Position numbers and translations under genes: made by a program. Positions 14,688 through 23,900 of a stretch of 64,000 bases of DNA are shown here, one piece after another. This stretch comes from Runella defluvii (GTDB lineage: Bacteria; Bacteroidota; Bacteroidia; Cytophagales; Spirosomataceae). Every line of letters starts with the position of its first letter. Position 1 is the first letter of the stretch. Location: the NCBI RefSeq assembly GCF_014195535.1, contig NZ_JACIBY010000007.1:248001-312000 (forward strand), in the 5' to 3' direction. A model generated the notes under the pieces. That model saw nothing but the letters and a program-made list of their open reading frames with translations, ran no database searches and was not told the origin of the DNA.

Positions 14688-17428
14688 AGTTGGTCAGAAA
14701 ATCTTGCTTGTTTGCGCTGGTTTTGGTTCATTATCAGGTATTAGCGCAGTTGAGTGTCTCAAAGTTGACTTGCGAATACATGGACAATCCTTCGGTGGTG
14801 GATGAAAAACAGCCGAGGTTGTCGTGGGTAAATCTTGCCCAAAACAACGATAGAGGCCAAAAACAAACGGCTTACCAAATTCGGGTAGCTACCAGCCGAA
14901 CGGCGCTCGCCACGCCCGATTTGTGGGATAGCGGCAAAATCAGCAGTGAGGTTTCTCATCGGGTGCGTTATGCAGGAAAAGCCTTGGCATCGCGCGACAA
15001 TTGTTTTTGGCAAATTCGGGTATGGGATAAAAATGGAAAGCCATCAGCTTGGAGTTCGGTAGGGCAGTGGCGGATGGGTTTGTTGAACCCCACCGACTGG
15101 AAAGCCGAGTGGATTGGAGCGCCTTGGCAAGGAGAGGAGGCACTTCCAAAACCTCCAGGAGGACCCAATGAACGCACCAAACTCTTGCCACCACCCGCAC
15201 CTTTGTTGCGTAAAAGCCTGACAATTACCAAGAAACTCAAACAAGCAGTCGTTTATACGACGGGGTTGGGGTATTTTGAGATGTATGCCAATGGTCAAAA
15301 AGTATCCGACGATTTGTTGGTTCCTAACCAAACCAATTACGACAAACGACCGTCGTTGCCCAAAGCTTACATTTCGCTGCCCGACGAATTTCGCGATTAC
15401 CAAGTGATGTACCTAGCTTACGATTTGACCCATCTTTTAAAACAGGGAAAAAACGCCATTGGAGCTATTCTTGGCAATGGGTTTTACAATGCGCCAAAAT
15501 TTTGGACGGCGTCGTACGGCTCGCCCCGATTTATTGCACAGCTGCACCTGACCTACCAAGATGGGAGCGAAGAGGTGATTGTGTCGGATACTTCGTGGAA
15601 AGCAGCCAAATCGGCCATTCAATCTGACTTGGTATTTGACGGGGAAATATACGATTCGCGCGAAGAGCAGCCCGATTGGTGCCAGCCGACCTTTGATGAT
15701 TCGCGCTGGGCATCGGCCATCAAACGCCGCACACCTCATGGCCGCTTGGTTGCGCACACGTCGCCTACCGATAAGATTACCAAGGTATTACAGCCAATTT
15801 CGGTTCAAAAACTGCCGAATGGGAATTACAAGGTGAATTTTGCCGAAGAAATATCGGGTTGGGTGCGGCTCAAAAACGTATCAGCGCCTGCGGGTCATTC
15901 CATCAAAATGACCTTCAACGCCAACGTTTATTCGGGAGAAAATACCTTTATTTTCAATGGTCAAAAGTCCCAAACCTACGCGCCTCGGTTCAATTGGTTT
16001 GTATTTAGCGGGGTCGAAATCAGCAATTGGTACGGCGAACTCAAACCCGAACACATCCAGGCTGAGGCCGTTAACACAGACGTGAAGGAAAACGCCGTTT
16101 TTGAAACCTCCAATGTGCTGTTTAATCAAATTAACCACATTTGGCGGCGTAGCCAAATGGACAATATGCACGGTGGTATCGCCTCCGATTGTCCACACCG
16201 CGAACGTTCTCCCTATACAGGCGACGCGCAAGTGGCTTGCCATACCGTCATGCACAATTTTGACGCCCGTGCTTTTTACAAAAAATGGCTCAATGACATG
16301 CTTTCGGCACAAATCCCCGCCACGGGCTACATTCCCAACGGCGCACCTTGGCAACCTGGGTGTGGTGGAGGCGTGGCATGGGGCGCGGCCATCCACGTGA
16401 TTCCTTGGGAGTTTTACCAACACTACGGCGATGTCGAGCTATTGAAGGAAAATTACGAAGGGATGACGGGCTACATGAAGTACATGAAAACGTGGGTCAA
16501 CGACGAAGGAATCATGTTTTCGCAGCGGACGGGCAACGATGGAAAGCCCTTGCAATGGTGGAATTTGGGCGACTGGGCAGGGCTGAAAGGAAAACTCCCA
16601 CCCGATGCGCTCGTACATACGTTTTATTATTGGTTGTGCGCGGACATTACGGCCAAAACGGCCCAAATTTTGGGGAGAGCCCAAGAGGCATCAGCCTACC
16701 GAGCCATTGCCGAAAATACCAAAAAGGTATTTGTTTCAAAATTTTATAACGCTCAAAAAGGAACCTTTGGAAAGTATGGTGCGAATATTTTTGCCCTTAA
16801 AATGGGACTGGAAGGGACGCAATACAAAGCCGTTGTCGCTTCGTTAAAAAACGACATTGCGGAAGCTGATGGGCATCTTGATACGGGTATTTTTGGCACG
16901 CGTTACTTTTTTGAAGTATTGGCCGAAAATGGGCTGAATGACTTGGCTTACAACGCCCTGAACAAGAAAACGTTTCCAAGTTTTGGGCATTGGATTGAGC
17001 TAGGAAGTACCACCACCCGTGAGTTTTGGGACGAAGACGGATCACACAACCACCCCATGTACGGGGGAGGATTAAGTTGGTTGTATCGACACTTAGCAGG
17101 CATGAAAACCGACGAAAAAGCAACGGGGTATAAGCACATTGTATTTCAACCCATGCCCGTGAAAGAACTGGCCTTTGCCAAGTATTCGACAGAGTCCAAC
17201 TTTGGAAAAGCAGGAATCGAATGGCGTCAAAACAACGGTTTTGAAATGTTGCTGGACGTGCCCGTTGGAAGCACAGCGACGGTGCATTTTCCCAACGGAG
17301 CCAATCGTAAAATTACCGAAAATAACCTCGATATCACCCGCCTCAAGTCAGTGTCTAACCTTCGTGTCGAAGGCGATGATGTGGTGTTTGAGCTTGAGAG
17401 CGGTACGTATCATTTCAAAGCGAAGTGA
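14684..17428 (+). CDS. GH78 alpha-L-rhamnosidase, secreted
   Basis: A 914-residue GH78 enzyme with a signal peptide. Domain order: N-terminal Fn3-like region (LTCEYMDNPSVVDEKQPRLS), Bac_rhamnosid_N beta domain (YTTGLGYFEMYANGQKV), concanavalin-like domain, (alpha/alpha)6 barrel and C-terminal beta domain. The barrel signature DCPHRERSPYTGDAQ begins at residue 502 and matches the GH78 DCPxRxE..GD motif. The later WIELGSTTTREFWDE carries candidate catalytic Glu residues. It hydrolyses terminal alpha-L-rhamnosyl bonds. It overlaps the esterase by 4 bases. Confidence 0.92.
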   Translation: MKLVRKSCLFALVLVHYQVLAQLSVSKLTCEYMDNPSVVDEKQPRLSWVNLAQNNDRGQKQTAYQIRVATSRTALATPDLWDSGKISSEVSHRVRYAGKALASRDNCFWQIRVWDKNGKPSAWSSVGQWRMGLLNPTDWKAEWIGAPWQGEEALPKPPGGPNERTKLLPPPAPLLRKSLTITKKLKQAVVYTTGLGYFEMYANGQKVSDDLLVPNQTNYDKRPSLPKAYISLPDEFRDYQVMYLAYDLTHLLKQGKNAIGAILGNGFYNAPKFWTASYGSPRFIAQLHLTYQDGSEEVIVSDTSWKAAKSAIQSDLVFDGEIYDSREEQPDWCQPTFDDSRWASAIKRRTPHGRLVAHTSPTDKITKVLQPISVQKLPNGNYKVNFAEEISGWVRLKNVSAPAGHSIKMTFNANVYSGENTFIFNGQKSQTYAPRFNWFVFSGVEISNWYGELKPEHIQAEAVNTDVKENAVFETSNVLFNQINHIWRRSQMDNMHGGIASDCPHRERSPYTGDAQVACHTVMHNFDARAFYKKWLNDMLSAQIPATGYIPNGAPWQPGCGGGVAWGAAIHVIPWEFYQHYGDVELLKENYEGMTGYMKYMKTWVNDEGIMFSQRTGNDGKPLQWWNLGDWAGLKGKLPPDALVHTFYYWLCADITAKTAQILGRAQEASAYRAIAENTKKVFVSKFYNAQKGTFGKYGANIFALKMGLEGTQYKAVVASLKNDIAEADGHLDTGIFGTRYFFEVLAENGLNDLAYNALNKKTFPSFGHWIELGSTTTREFWDEDGSHNHPMYGGGLSWLYRHLAGMKTDEKATGYKHIVFQPMPVKELAFAKYSTESNFGKAGIEWRQNNGFEMLLDVPVGSTATVHFPNGANRKITENNLDITRLKSVSNLRVEGDDVVFELESGTYHFKAK

Positions 17429-17437
17429 TTGGAAAGA

Positions 17438-17471
17438 GGTGGGGCTAACTAATACTATTTGAAGCCCCACC
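17438..17471. terminator. hairpin after the GH78 gene
   Basis: GGTGGGGCT / AGCCCCACC arms around a 16-base loop, between the convergent ends of the GH78 and ATPase genes. No T-run follows on the plus strand, so it may be a processing or weak termination hairpin. Confidence 0.5.
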
Positions 17472-17518
17472 GCAGTAGCCAAAATGGCCTTGCCCGCTGC
17501 TAAAGCCGCCGAACTACT

Positions 17519-18931
17519 TTACTGGTAAAAATCTTGAAGTGTAATTTCGTGGTCTATTAAATGTCCATCGTATTGGATAGACTGTAAACCTGATTTTGTA
17601 ATGAATGTTAAAAAAACGGTTTTTTTAGTGCCTGATTGCCATTTGAAGTTTTCTAACCGTGCCTGTAGTTGATTGCCATATTGCTTATTGATGATGAGGG
17701 GCTTATCGGCGTATTTTATCTCGCAAATATTGATACACTGGTCATTTCTGTCAATGATTAAATCAATTTGAGCCCCCTCGAAACGACCCTGAGGTTTCAG
17801 AGAATAGCTGTATTGGCTAGAAACAATACCTGATATGCCAAGTTTTTGCTTGATTTTGTGAATATGCTTGAAACAGAAATTTTCAAAAGCATAGCCTTGC
17901 CAAGCTTTGAATGCTTGGCTTTGGCTTATCGCATTAAAATTGGTGTATTTAGCCCCTTCTACAAATCGTAAATAAAAAATCGAAAATTCATCCCACAAGC
18001 GATATCGTTTTTCCTTCTTTTTGTTTCCTAATGGTAAGGAAACCATTAAAAAGCCTGATACCTCTAATTCTTCTAAAATTTTGGTCAAAGTACCACCTGA
18101 GGGAACCCCACTGAGTTTGACGATTTCGCTTTGAGTAACTCCCTGCCATTTGGAGAAGCAGGCTTTAATTACAGCCATGTAATGGTTAGGGTTACTAAAT
18201 AAGGCAGCATACAAATTTTGAAACTCATATTTTAAGGGAGCTTTGTCTTCAAAACACAGTTTACCAACGACTTGCGGGACTGATAATCCTTTTTCGACTA
18301 ATTTCAAATAATATGGTATTCCACCCAAAGCCATATACAATTCTGTAATTTGAGGCTCATTGAACTTGATTCCCCGCTCTTTTAAAAATAATTGGGTTTC
18401 TTGGCAAGTAAATGGATGTAAGTAAATCGTACGGGTAACTCGGTTGTGTAATCCCCCCTTGTTCTGAATGAGGTGAGTGACCATCCAAGAAGTGGCTGAA
18501 CCACAAACAGCCACAACGACATTGTTTTTGGAAGCCCAGCTATTCCAAAAATAGCCAAATGCTTTCAAGAAATCAGACTTAGGCCCTGCAATCCAAGGTA
18601 ATTCATCAATAAAAATAACGGGTTTTTTGACTGGTTTTATGCTTGATAGTGAGGTGATTAGTAGCTGAAATGCTTCCAGCCAATTGTCTATTTTTGCAGG
18701 GATTAACTCTTTTCCAAAAGTATTTCTTAATTCAAAAAGAAAGCTATTAAGGTGCTCTTTGCGACTACCGTTTTGGATGCCAACAAACTCAAACACGATG
18801 TTTTGTTTGTAAGTTTCCCTTATCAAAAAAGTTTTACCTACTCGCCTTCTTCCAACTACGGCCACCATTTCGGCTTCTTTTGAAGCTAAAAGTTGACCCA
18901 TAATAGCGATTTCTTCCGTGCGTCCTATCAT
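17519..18931 (-). CDS. AAA ATPase with DUF234/PD-(D/E)XK-like C-terminus
   Basis: A 470-residue protein of the archaeal-type ATPase_2 plus DUF234 family. Walker A is GRRRVGKT (residues 27-34), Walker B is VIFIDE (Asp109-Glu110), then a winged-helix segment (SEIVKLSGVPSGGTLTKILE) and a C-terminal nuclease-like motif (IDLIID...CEIKY). The family is widespread, often patchily distributed, and its function is unresolved. It is transcribed alone, leftward. Its upstream region contains two copies of an inverted repeat. Remnants of two related ATPases lie at 40.5-41.1 kb. Confidence 0.87.
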   Translation of the reverse strand: MIGRTEEIAIMGQLLASKEAEMVAVVGRRRVGKTFLIRETYKQNIVFEFVGIQNGSRKEHLNSFLFELRNTFGKELIPAKIDNWLEAFQLLITSLSSIKPVKKPVIFIDELPWIAGPKSDFLKAFGYFWNSWASKNNVVVAVCGSATSWMVTHLIQNKGGLHNRVTRTIYLHPFTCQETQLFLKERGIKFNEPQITELYMALGGIPYYLKLVEKGLSVPQVVGKLCFEDKAPLKYEFQNLYAALFSNPNHYMAVIKACFSKWQGVTQSEIVKLSGVPSGGTLTKILEELEVSGFLMVSLPLGNKKKEKRYRLWDEFSIFYLRFVEGAKYTNFNAISQSQAFKAWQGYAFENFCFKHIHKIKQKLGISGIVSSQYSYSLKPQGRFEGAQIDLIIDRNDQCINICEIKYADKPLIINKQYGNQLQARLENFKWQSGTKKTVFLTFITKSGLQSIQYDGHLIDHEITLQDFYQ

Positions 18932-18939
18932 TATTTTTG

Positions 18940-19044
18940 TTTTATAGCCAGCGAAATGTGTAACAAAAATAGTACATTTCGCTGGCTATAAAATTATTTT
19001 CAGCGAAATGTGTAATAAAAATGCCACATTTCGCTGGCTATAAA
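18940..19044. repeat. duplicated inverted repeat upstream of the ATPase
   Basis: Copy 1 has perfect 20-base arms (TTTTATAGCCAGCGAAATGT at 18940-18959 and its complement at 18974-18993) around a 14-base loop. Copy 2 has 12-base arms at 19001-19012 and 19025-19036, followed by the same GCTATAAA. On the minus strand the copy 1 loop contains TATTTTTG, a match to the -7 promoter consensus TAnnTTTG, so the repeat could be both promoter and operator of the ATPase gene. Confidence 0.7.
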
Positions 19045-19048
19045 TCGT

Positions 19049-19777
19049 TTATTCTTTCCTAAACCGATACAAATACGGTGCTTTATTCTGCGCCCCCGTA
19101 AATTTCTTTTCGAGGCGTTCGAGTACGTTAAGGTCGAGTATTTTCTTTTGGAAGTTGTTGCGGGCAAACGGCTTGTCATACACTGCCTCGTACAATTCTT
19201 GCACTTCACGCATGGTAAACGTTTCGGGTAAGAGATTAAAGCCAATGAGCTTTTGGTCAAGGTTTTGGCGGAGAGCTTCCAGCGCGGCATCGACCATTTC
19301 GTTGTGATCCATAATCATCTTGGGCAACTCTTTCACATTATACCAACCTACGGAAGCATCAAGCATTCCTCTGCGAGGGCTTACTTTGTTGATGTCCACC
19401 AAGGCGTAATAGCCAATCGAAACAAAGCGTTTGGAGAGCCATTGGAAGCTACTTTCGTCTAAAATCCCTTTACTCAGCCATTCTGCTTTCATGTTGTTGA
19501 AACCCTCAAAGATTTCGTGATTGATGCGAGTCGGTTCCCCAAAAACGCGATATTGTTCTAGGTAAATATCCGTAAGCCCCGTGCGCTCTTCCAAAATTCG
19601 TTGAGCGGCCAAGTCAATGCTTTCTTCTTGCTTGATAAATCCCCCAGGCAATGTCCAGACGGAGTGAGGGAGGTCAACTTTAGAAACTAACACCTTTAAT
19701 TCTAATTCTTGATAACCAAAAATAACACTGTCGATAGAGAGTTGGCGAATAAAATGGCCTTCGTCGAATAACTTCAT
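19049..19777 (-). CDS. Nudix-fold transcriptional regulator, NrtR/AraR-like
   Basis: A 242-residue protein with an N-terminal Nudix domain and a C-terminal winged helix (FNLLPETFTMREVQELYEAV ... KILDLNVLERL). The Nudix box begins at Gly46, but the catalytic REuxEExG core reads RILEERTGL (60-68): Ile61 and Arg65 replace two metal-binding Glu residues. It is therefore probably not an active hydrolase but a ligand-sensing repressor, like the sugar-responsive Nudix regulators of Bacteroidota. It is divergent from the ThuA operon, with the palindrome ATTGTCT-N7-AGACAAT between them; the same site precedes the rhamnosidase operon. Confidence 0.83.
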   Translation of the reverse strand: MKLFDEGHFIRQLSIDSVIFGYQELELKVLVSKVDLPHSVWTLPGGFIKQEESIDLAAQRILEERTGLTDIYLEQYRVFGEPTRINHEIFEGFNNMKAEWLSKGILDESSFQWLSKRFVSIGYYALVDINKVSPRRGMLDASVGWYNVKELPKMIMDHNEMVDAALEALRQNLDQKLIGFNLLPETFTMREVQELYEAVYDKPFARNNFQKKILDLNVLERLEKKFTGAQNKAPYLYRFRKE

Positions 19778-20065
19778 GGGGCGTAGTTTTAGGAATTGGT
19801 AAATTTCAAATTAGGGATACATACACAAACTAAACATGAAAGTTACACTTTTGGCAGGCTTTCAAATAATATACGGCTATAAAAAGCTCATTTTCATTTA
19901 TCCCTGTATTTTGCCGTTTATAAAATATAACTCTTCAAAGACAAAATAATGCAAAAATTATTGTCTTTAAAATAGACAATAAAAATTTTTATTCTATACC
20001 TTTGTTGTGTTATACATCTAACGCATTCGCAACCAGTACTTCTATTCGCCTAAAAAATTACCTCA
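19778..20065. promoter_or_regulatory. divergent regulatory region between regulator and ThuA operon
   Basis: A 288-base A/T-rich intergenic region. Site B of the palindrome (ATTGTCT-N7-AGACAAT) is at 19960-19980. It overlaps a longer inverted pair, AAAGACAA at 19937-19944 with TTGTCTTT at 19961-19968. The perfect -7 element TACCTTTG at 19997-20004 faces the ThuA gene, and site B covers the place of the -33 element. This geometry suits a repressor that blocks the sigma factor. Confidence 0.7.
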
Positions 20066-20920
20066 ATGAAAAAAATCATCAAAATTGTACTGGGAGTCAT
20101 CGTTGGCTTGGTGGTACTGTTGAGCGCCGTGGCGGGAATATTCATTTACAAGGTAAAAAACGGATTTCCTGTGTCTTACGAGACCGAAGCGCCCCAAATC
20201 ACGTTCCCAACGGATAAGCCTGCCATCCTGCTTTTTTCAAAAACGACAGGATTTCGTCACGGAGCGTCAATTGATGCCTCAAAGCCTGTGATTGCTGACT
20301 TGGCCAAGAAAAACAATTGGTATTTGTATGAAACGGAAGAAGGAGGGGTATTTAACGCTCAACAGCTGGCGAAATTCAGCGTGGTAGTGTTCAACAATTC
20401 GACGGGTGAGGTCATTAATGACGAGCAAAAACGAGTGCTGGAACAGTACGTGGAGAACGGTGGCAGCCTGATGGGGATTCACGGGGCTGGCGACGACTCA
20501 CACCACTGGGATTGGTACGAAAAACATTTGTTAGGGGCGAAGTTTTCGCACCACCCCCTTGATCCACAGTTTCAAATGGCCGATATTTTACTTGATACGC
20601 CCAAAGACAGCCTCTTCAGTACATTAGTGCCCAAATGGTCTAATTCGGACGAGTGGTACGTATTTTTTGAAAATCCCCGTAAAAAGGGCTTCAACATCGT
20701 ATATACCATCAATGGCGAAAGTATCAATCCTAGCGGAAATATGCTGTTTGTGTCCACCAAAAACTTTGGCATGGGCAAAGACCACCCCGTGGCATGGTAC
20801 AAACAAACGGGAAAAGGCAAAACTTTTTACACTTCAATGGGGCACAACGAAACCGCTTGGCAGAATACCAATTTTGTGAAATTGATTGAAACGGCTTTGC
20901 AGTGGAGTGCCAAAAAATAA
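20066..20920 (+). CDS. ThuA-like domain protein, membrane anchored
   Basis: A 284-residue protein with an N-terminal transmembrane anchor (IIKIVLGVIVGLVVLLSAV) and a ThuA-like class I glutamine-amidotransferase-fold domain (PF06283). Landmarks include ILLFSKTTGFRHGASI, VVFNNSTGEV, GIHGAGDDSHHWDWY and FYTSMGHNETAW. ThuA proteins are linked to trehalose and other disaccharide use; in Bacteroidota they are often exported and paired with sorbosone-type dehydrogenases, as here. It probably acts in the periplasm on an oxidised sugar. Confidence 0.87.
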   Translation: MKKIIKIVLGVIVGLVVLLSAVAGIFIYKVKNGFPVSYETEAPQITFPTDKPAILLFSKTTGFRHGASIDASKPVIADLAKKNNWYLYETEEGGVFNAQQLAKFSVVVFNNSTGEVINDEQKRVLEQYVENGGSLMGIHGAGDDSHHWDWYEKHLLGAKFSHHPLDPQFQMADILLDTPKDSLFSTLVPKWSNSDEWYVFFENPRKKGFNIVYTINGESINPSGNMLFVSTKNFGMGKDHPVAWYKQTGKGKTFYTSMGHNETAWQNTNFVKLIETALQWSAKK

Positions 20921-20971
20921 CCTCAATAAAAATTTAACCTATCAGTAACGTTTTAATTAGTGTACCAATTT

Positions 20972-23900
20972 ATGAAACAAGTAGCTAGTAAGGGTAAGTG
21001 GGTGTTTACACAAGCGGCAGTGATGTTGTTTAGTGCGGCTCACTTGATGGCTCAAGCCCCTAAGGCCAGTGAGGCGAAGGAAAAAGCCGCTAAAGTAACG
21101 GATGTGAAAGAGGTGCGCCCCGAAGAAAACCGTTTTACCAAGGTGGTGTTGGAAGAAAAATTGGATGAGCCAATGGAGTTGACCGTCCTCGACAAAGACA
21201 GGGTGTTGTTCATCCAACGTAAAGGGGAGATTCGTTTGTACAACAATAAAACCAAACAGCTGAAGACCATTGCCAAACTACCCGTTAGCTTAAAATATGT
21301 CAATCGAGAAGGAAAAGAATCGGTGGCGGAAGATGGCGTTTTGGGGTTAGGAAAAGATCCTAATTTTGCTCAAAATCAGTGGATTTACTTGTACTATTCG
21401 TCAACAAAAGGTTCGTATAACGTGCTTTCACGCTTTACGATGAAAGGCGACGAGTTGTTGTTGGATTCGGAAAAAGAAATGTTAAAAGTCGAAACTCAGC
21501 GCGAAGAATGTTGCCATACAGGTGGCTCGATTGACTGGGATAAGGCTGGAAATATGTACCTTTCGACGGGCGATAATACCAACCCTCACGCTTCAAATGG
21601 ATACAGTCCAAGCGACGAACGTCCAGGCCGCAGCCCTTGGGATGCCCAAAAATCAAGTGCCAATACCAACGATTTGCGAGGTAAAATCCTCAGAATTAAA
21701 CCCCAAGCGGACGGGACTTACACGATTCCAGAAGGGAACCTTTTTAGCCCCCCAGCCCCCAATGGGGGAGCTAAGGGGTGGTCGGCCACAAATGTTCCCC
21801 CATCGGGGGATAGGGGGCTAACCCGCCCTGAAATTTATACGATGGGTCACCGTAACCCATTCCGCATTTCGGTTGACGAAAAAACGGGTAAGGTGTACTG
21901 GGGAGATGTAGGCCCTGATGCTTCTAAGCCAGACCCCAATCGTGGGGCGGCAGGTACGTGTGAGTTTGGGCAAGCATCAAGTGCAGGAAACTACGGTTGG
22001 CCGCATTTTGTGGGCAACAACCAGCCGTACAACAAATTTAACTTTGACACCAAACAATCGGGTGAAAAGTGGGATGTATTTAAGCCAGTTAACAATTCAC
22101 CCAACAACACAGGATTAATACAGCTGCCTCCAGCGCAAGGAGCGATGATTTGGTACAGCTACGCCAAAAGCGAAGAGTTCCCGCTGTTGGGGGCGGGTGG
22201 CTGTAACCCCATGGCTGGGCCCGTATATAACAAAGACAGATTTGCCAAAGCTGAACGCGCATTTCCGAGCTACTACGATGGTAAATTTTTTGCCTACGAG
22301 TGGATGAGGGGCTGGATTATGGCAGTAAGTTTTGACAAAGACGGAAACTACGCGTCGATGGAGCCATTTATGCCAAGTTATAAATTTAGCAATCCAATGG
22401 ACATGGAGTTTGCCGAGAATGGCGACATGTACATGCTTGAATATGGTTCGGGCTGGTTTACGGCCAACGACGACGCGAGGTTGATACGTATAGAGTATAA
22501 CGGTGGCAATCGGAAGCCAAAAATTGAAATGGTCGCCAACCAAATGGGGGGGGCTGTGCCGTTCAACTTGAAACTTTCTTCAAAAGGAACGTCGGATGCT
22601 GACGGTGATGTGTTGAAATATACGTGGAAAATTACCTCCAAAACGGGTTTTACAAAAGTAGTCACCACGCCAGATGCTAACCTTACGCTCGCAAAGGCGG
22701 GCGTTTACAAAGCCACTTTGACGGTTGATGATGGAAAAGGCGGCGTGAATTCGCAGTCGATGGAAATTACGGCTGGAAACGAGCCTCCTGTGTTGAGCCT
22801 CGACATGCCTAAAAGCAATAAGTCGTTTTACGTTTCTAATAAACCATTTAACTACGACATCAAAGTCAATGACAAAGAAGATGGTTCGTTGGGTAAAGGC
22901 ATCGAAGCCGAAAATGTGGCAGTAAGTATCGATTATCTTGCCGAAGGCTTCGATAAAAACATGATTGCCATGGGACACCGTTCGGCGGATGCTAATGCCT
23001 TGGTCGCGACGGGTAAAAAACTCATCCAAGCCAGCGATTGTATGGCGTGCCATAGTGTCGATAAAAAATCAATTGGCCCAACTTACCGTGACGTAGCCAA
23101 GAAATATAAAGGTGACAATACGGCGCTGGAGCGTTTGACCAAGAAGGTCATTTCGGGAGGAAGTGGTGTGTGGGGAGAAACTGCCATGGCTGGACACCCA
23201 CAACTTGCTACGGGCGATGCCTCCGAAATGGTGAAGTATATCTTGAGTATTGCGGATGAAAAACCAAAGTCATTGCCAGTAAACGGTACTTACCTTGCCA
23301 AAGCACCTGCGTCGGATAAAAGCAAAGGCGTATATATCGTTCGGGCAGCGTACGAAGATCAAGGGGCGAACGGCGTGCCTGCGCTACGCTCTGAGCAGAC
23401 GTTCTTCCTTCGTAACTCGAAAGTGGACCCACATACGTTTGACGAGTACAACGAGGTCAATAAAATGTCGTTTGGAGGCAATAACCTAGCGATTCCTTCA
23501 AAACCAGGTGCCTATATGGGGATGAAAGAGGTCGATTTAGAAGGAGTGTCGGAAGTAATCATGTTGGCGTCTGCACCTAAACCACAGGTAAATGCAGCGG
23601 GTGGATTGGTTGAGTTACGTCTTGATTCTCCTACGGGAAAATTGATTGGTAAATCGGAGTTTTTGGAGCCTTCAGATAAAATGGACTTTGCCCCAAAAGT
23701 GCTTAAAATTCCAATAACTGAGCCTGTCAATGACCGTAAATTACACAATGTATATGCTGTATTCCAGAATCCAAAGGCCGATGCCGCCACGCTGATGGTC
23801 GTGTCGGGTGCGGAGTTTAAACTGCCAAGTATAGAAGCGGTGGAGGTAGAGCAACCGAAAGAAGCAGCGGCACCAGCCGACTTTTATGCGGGTAGCTGGG

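Noticed and set aside
15881-16423. 180-codon minus-strand frame inside the GH78 gene
   Set aside because: It is a shadow of the GH78 catalytic domain, with no family motif and no start context.
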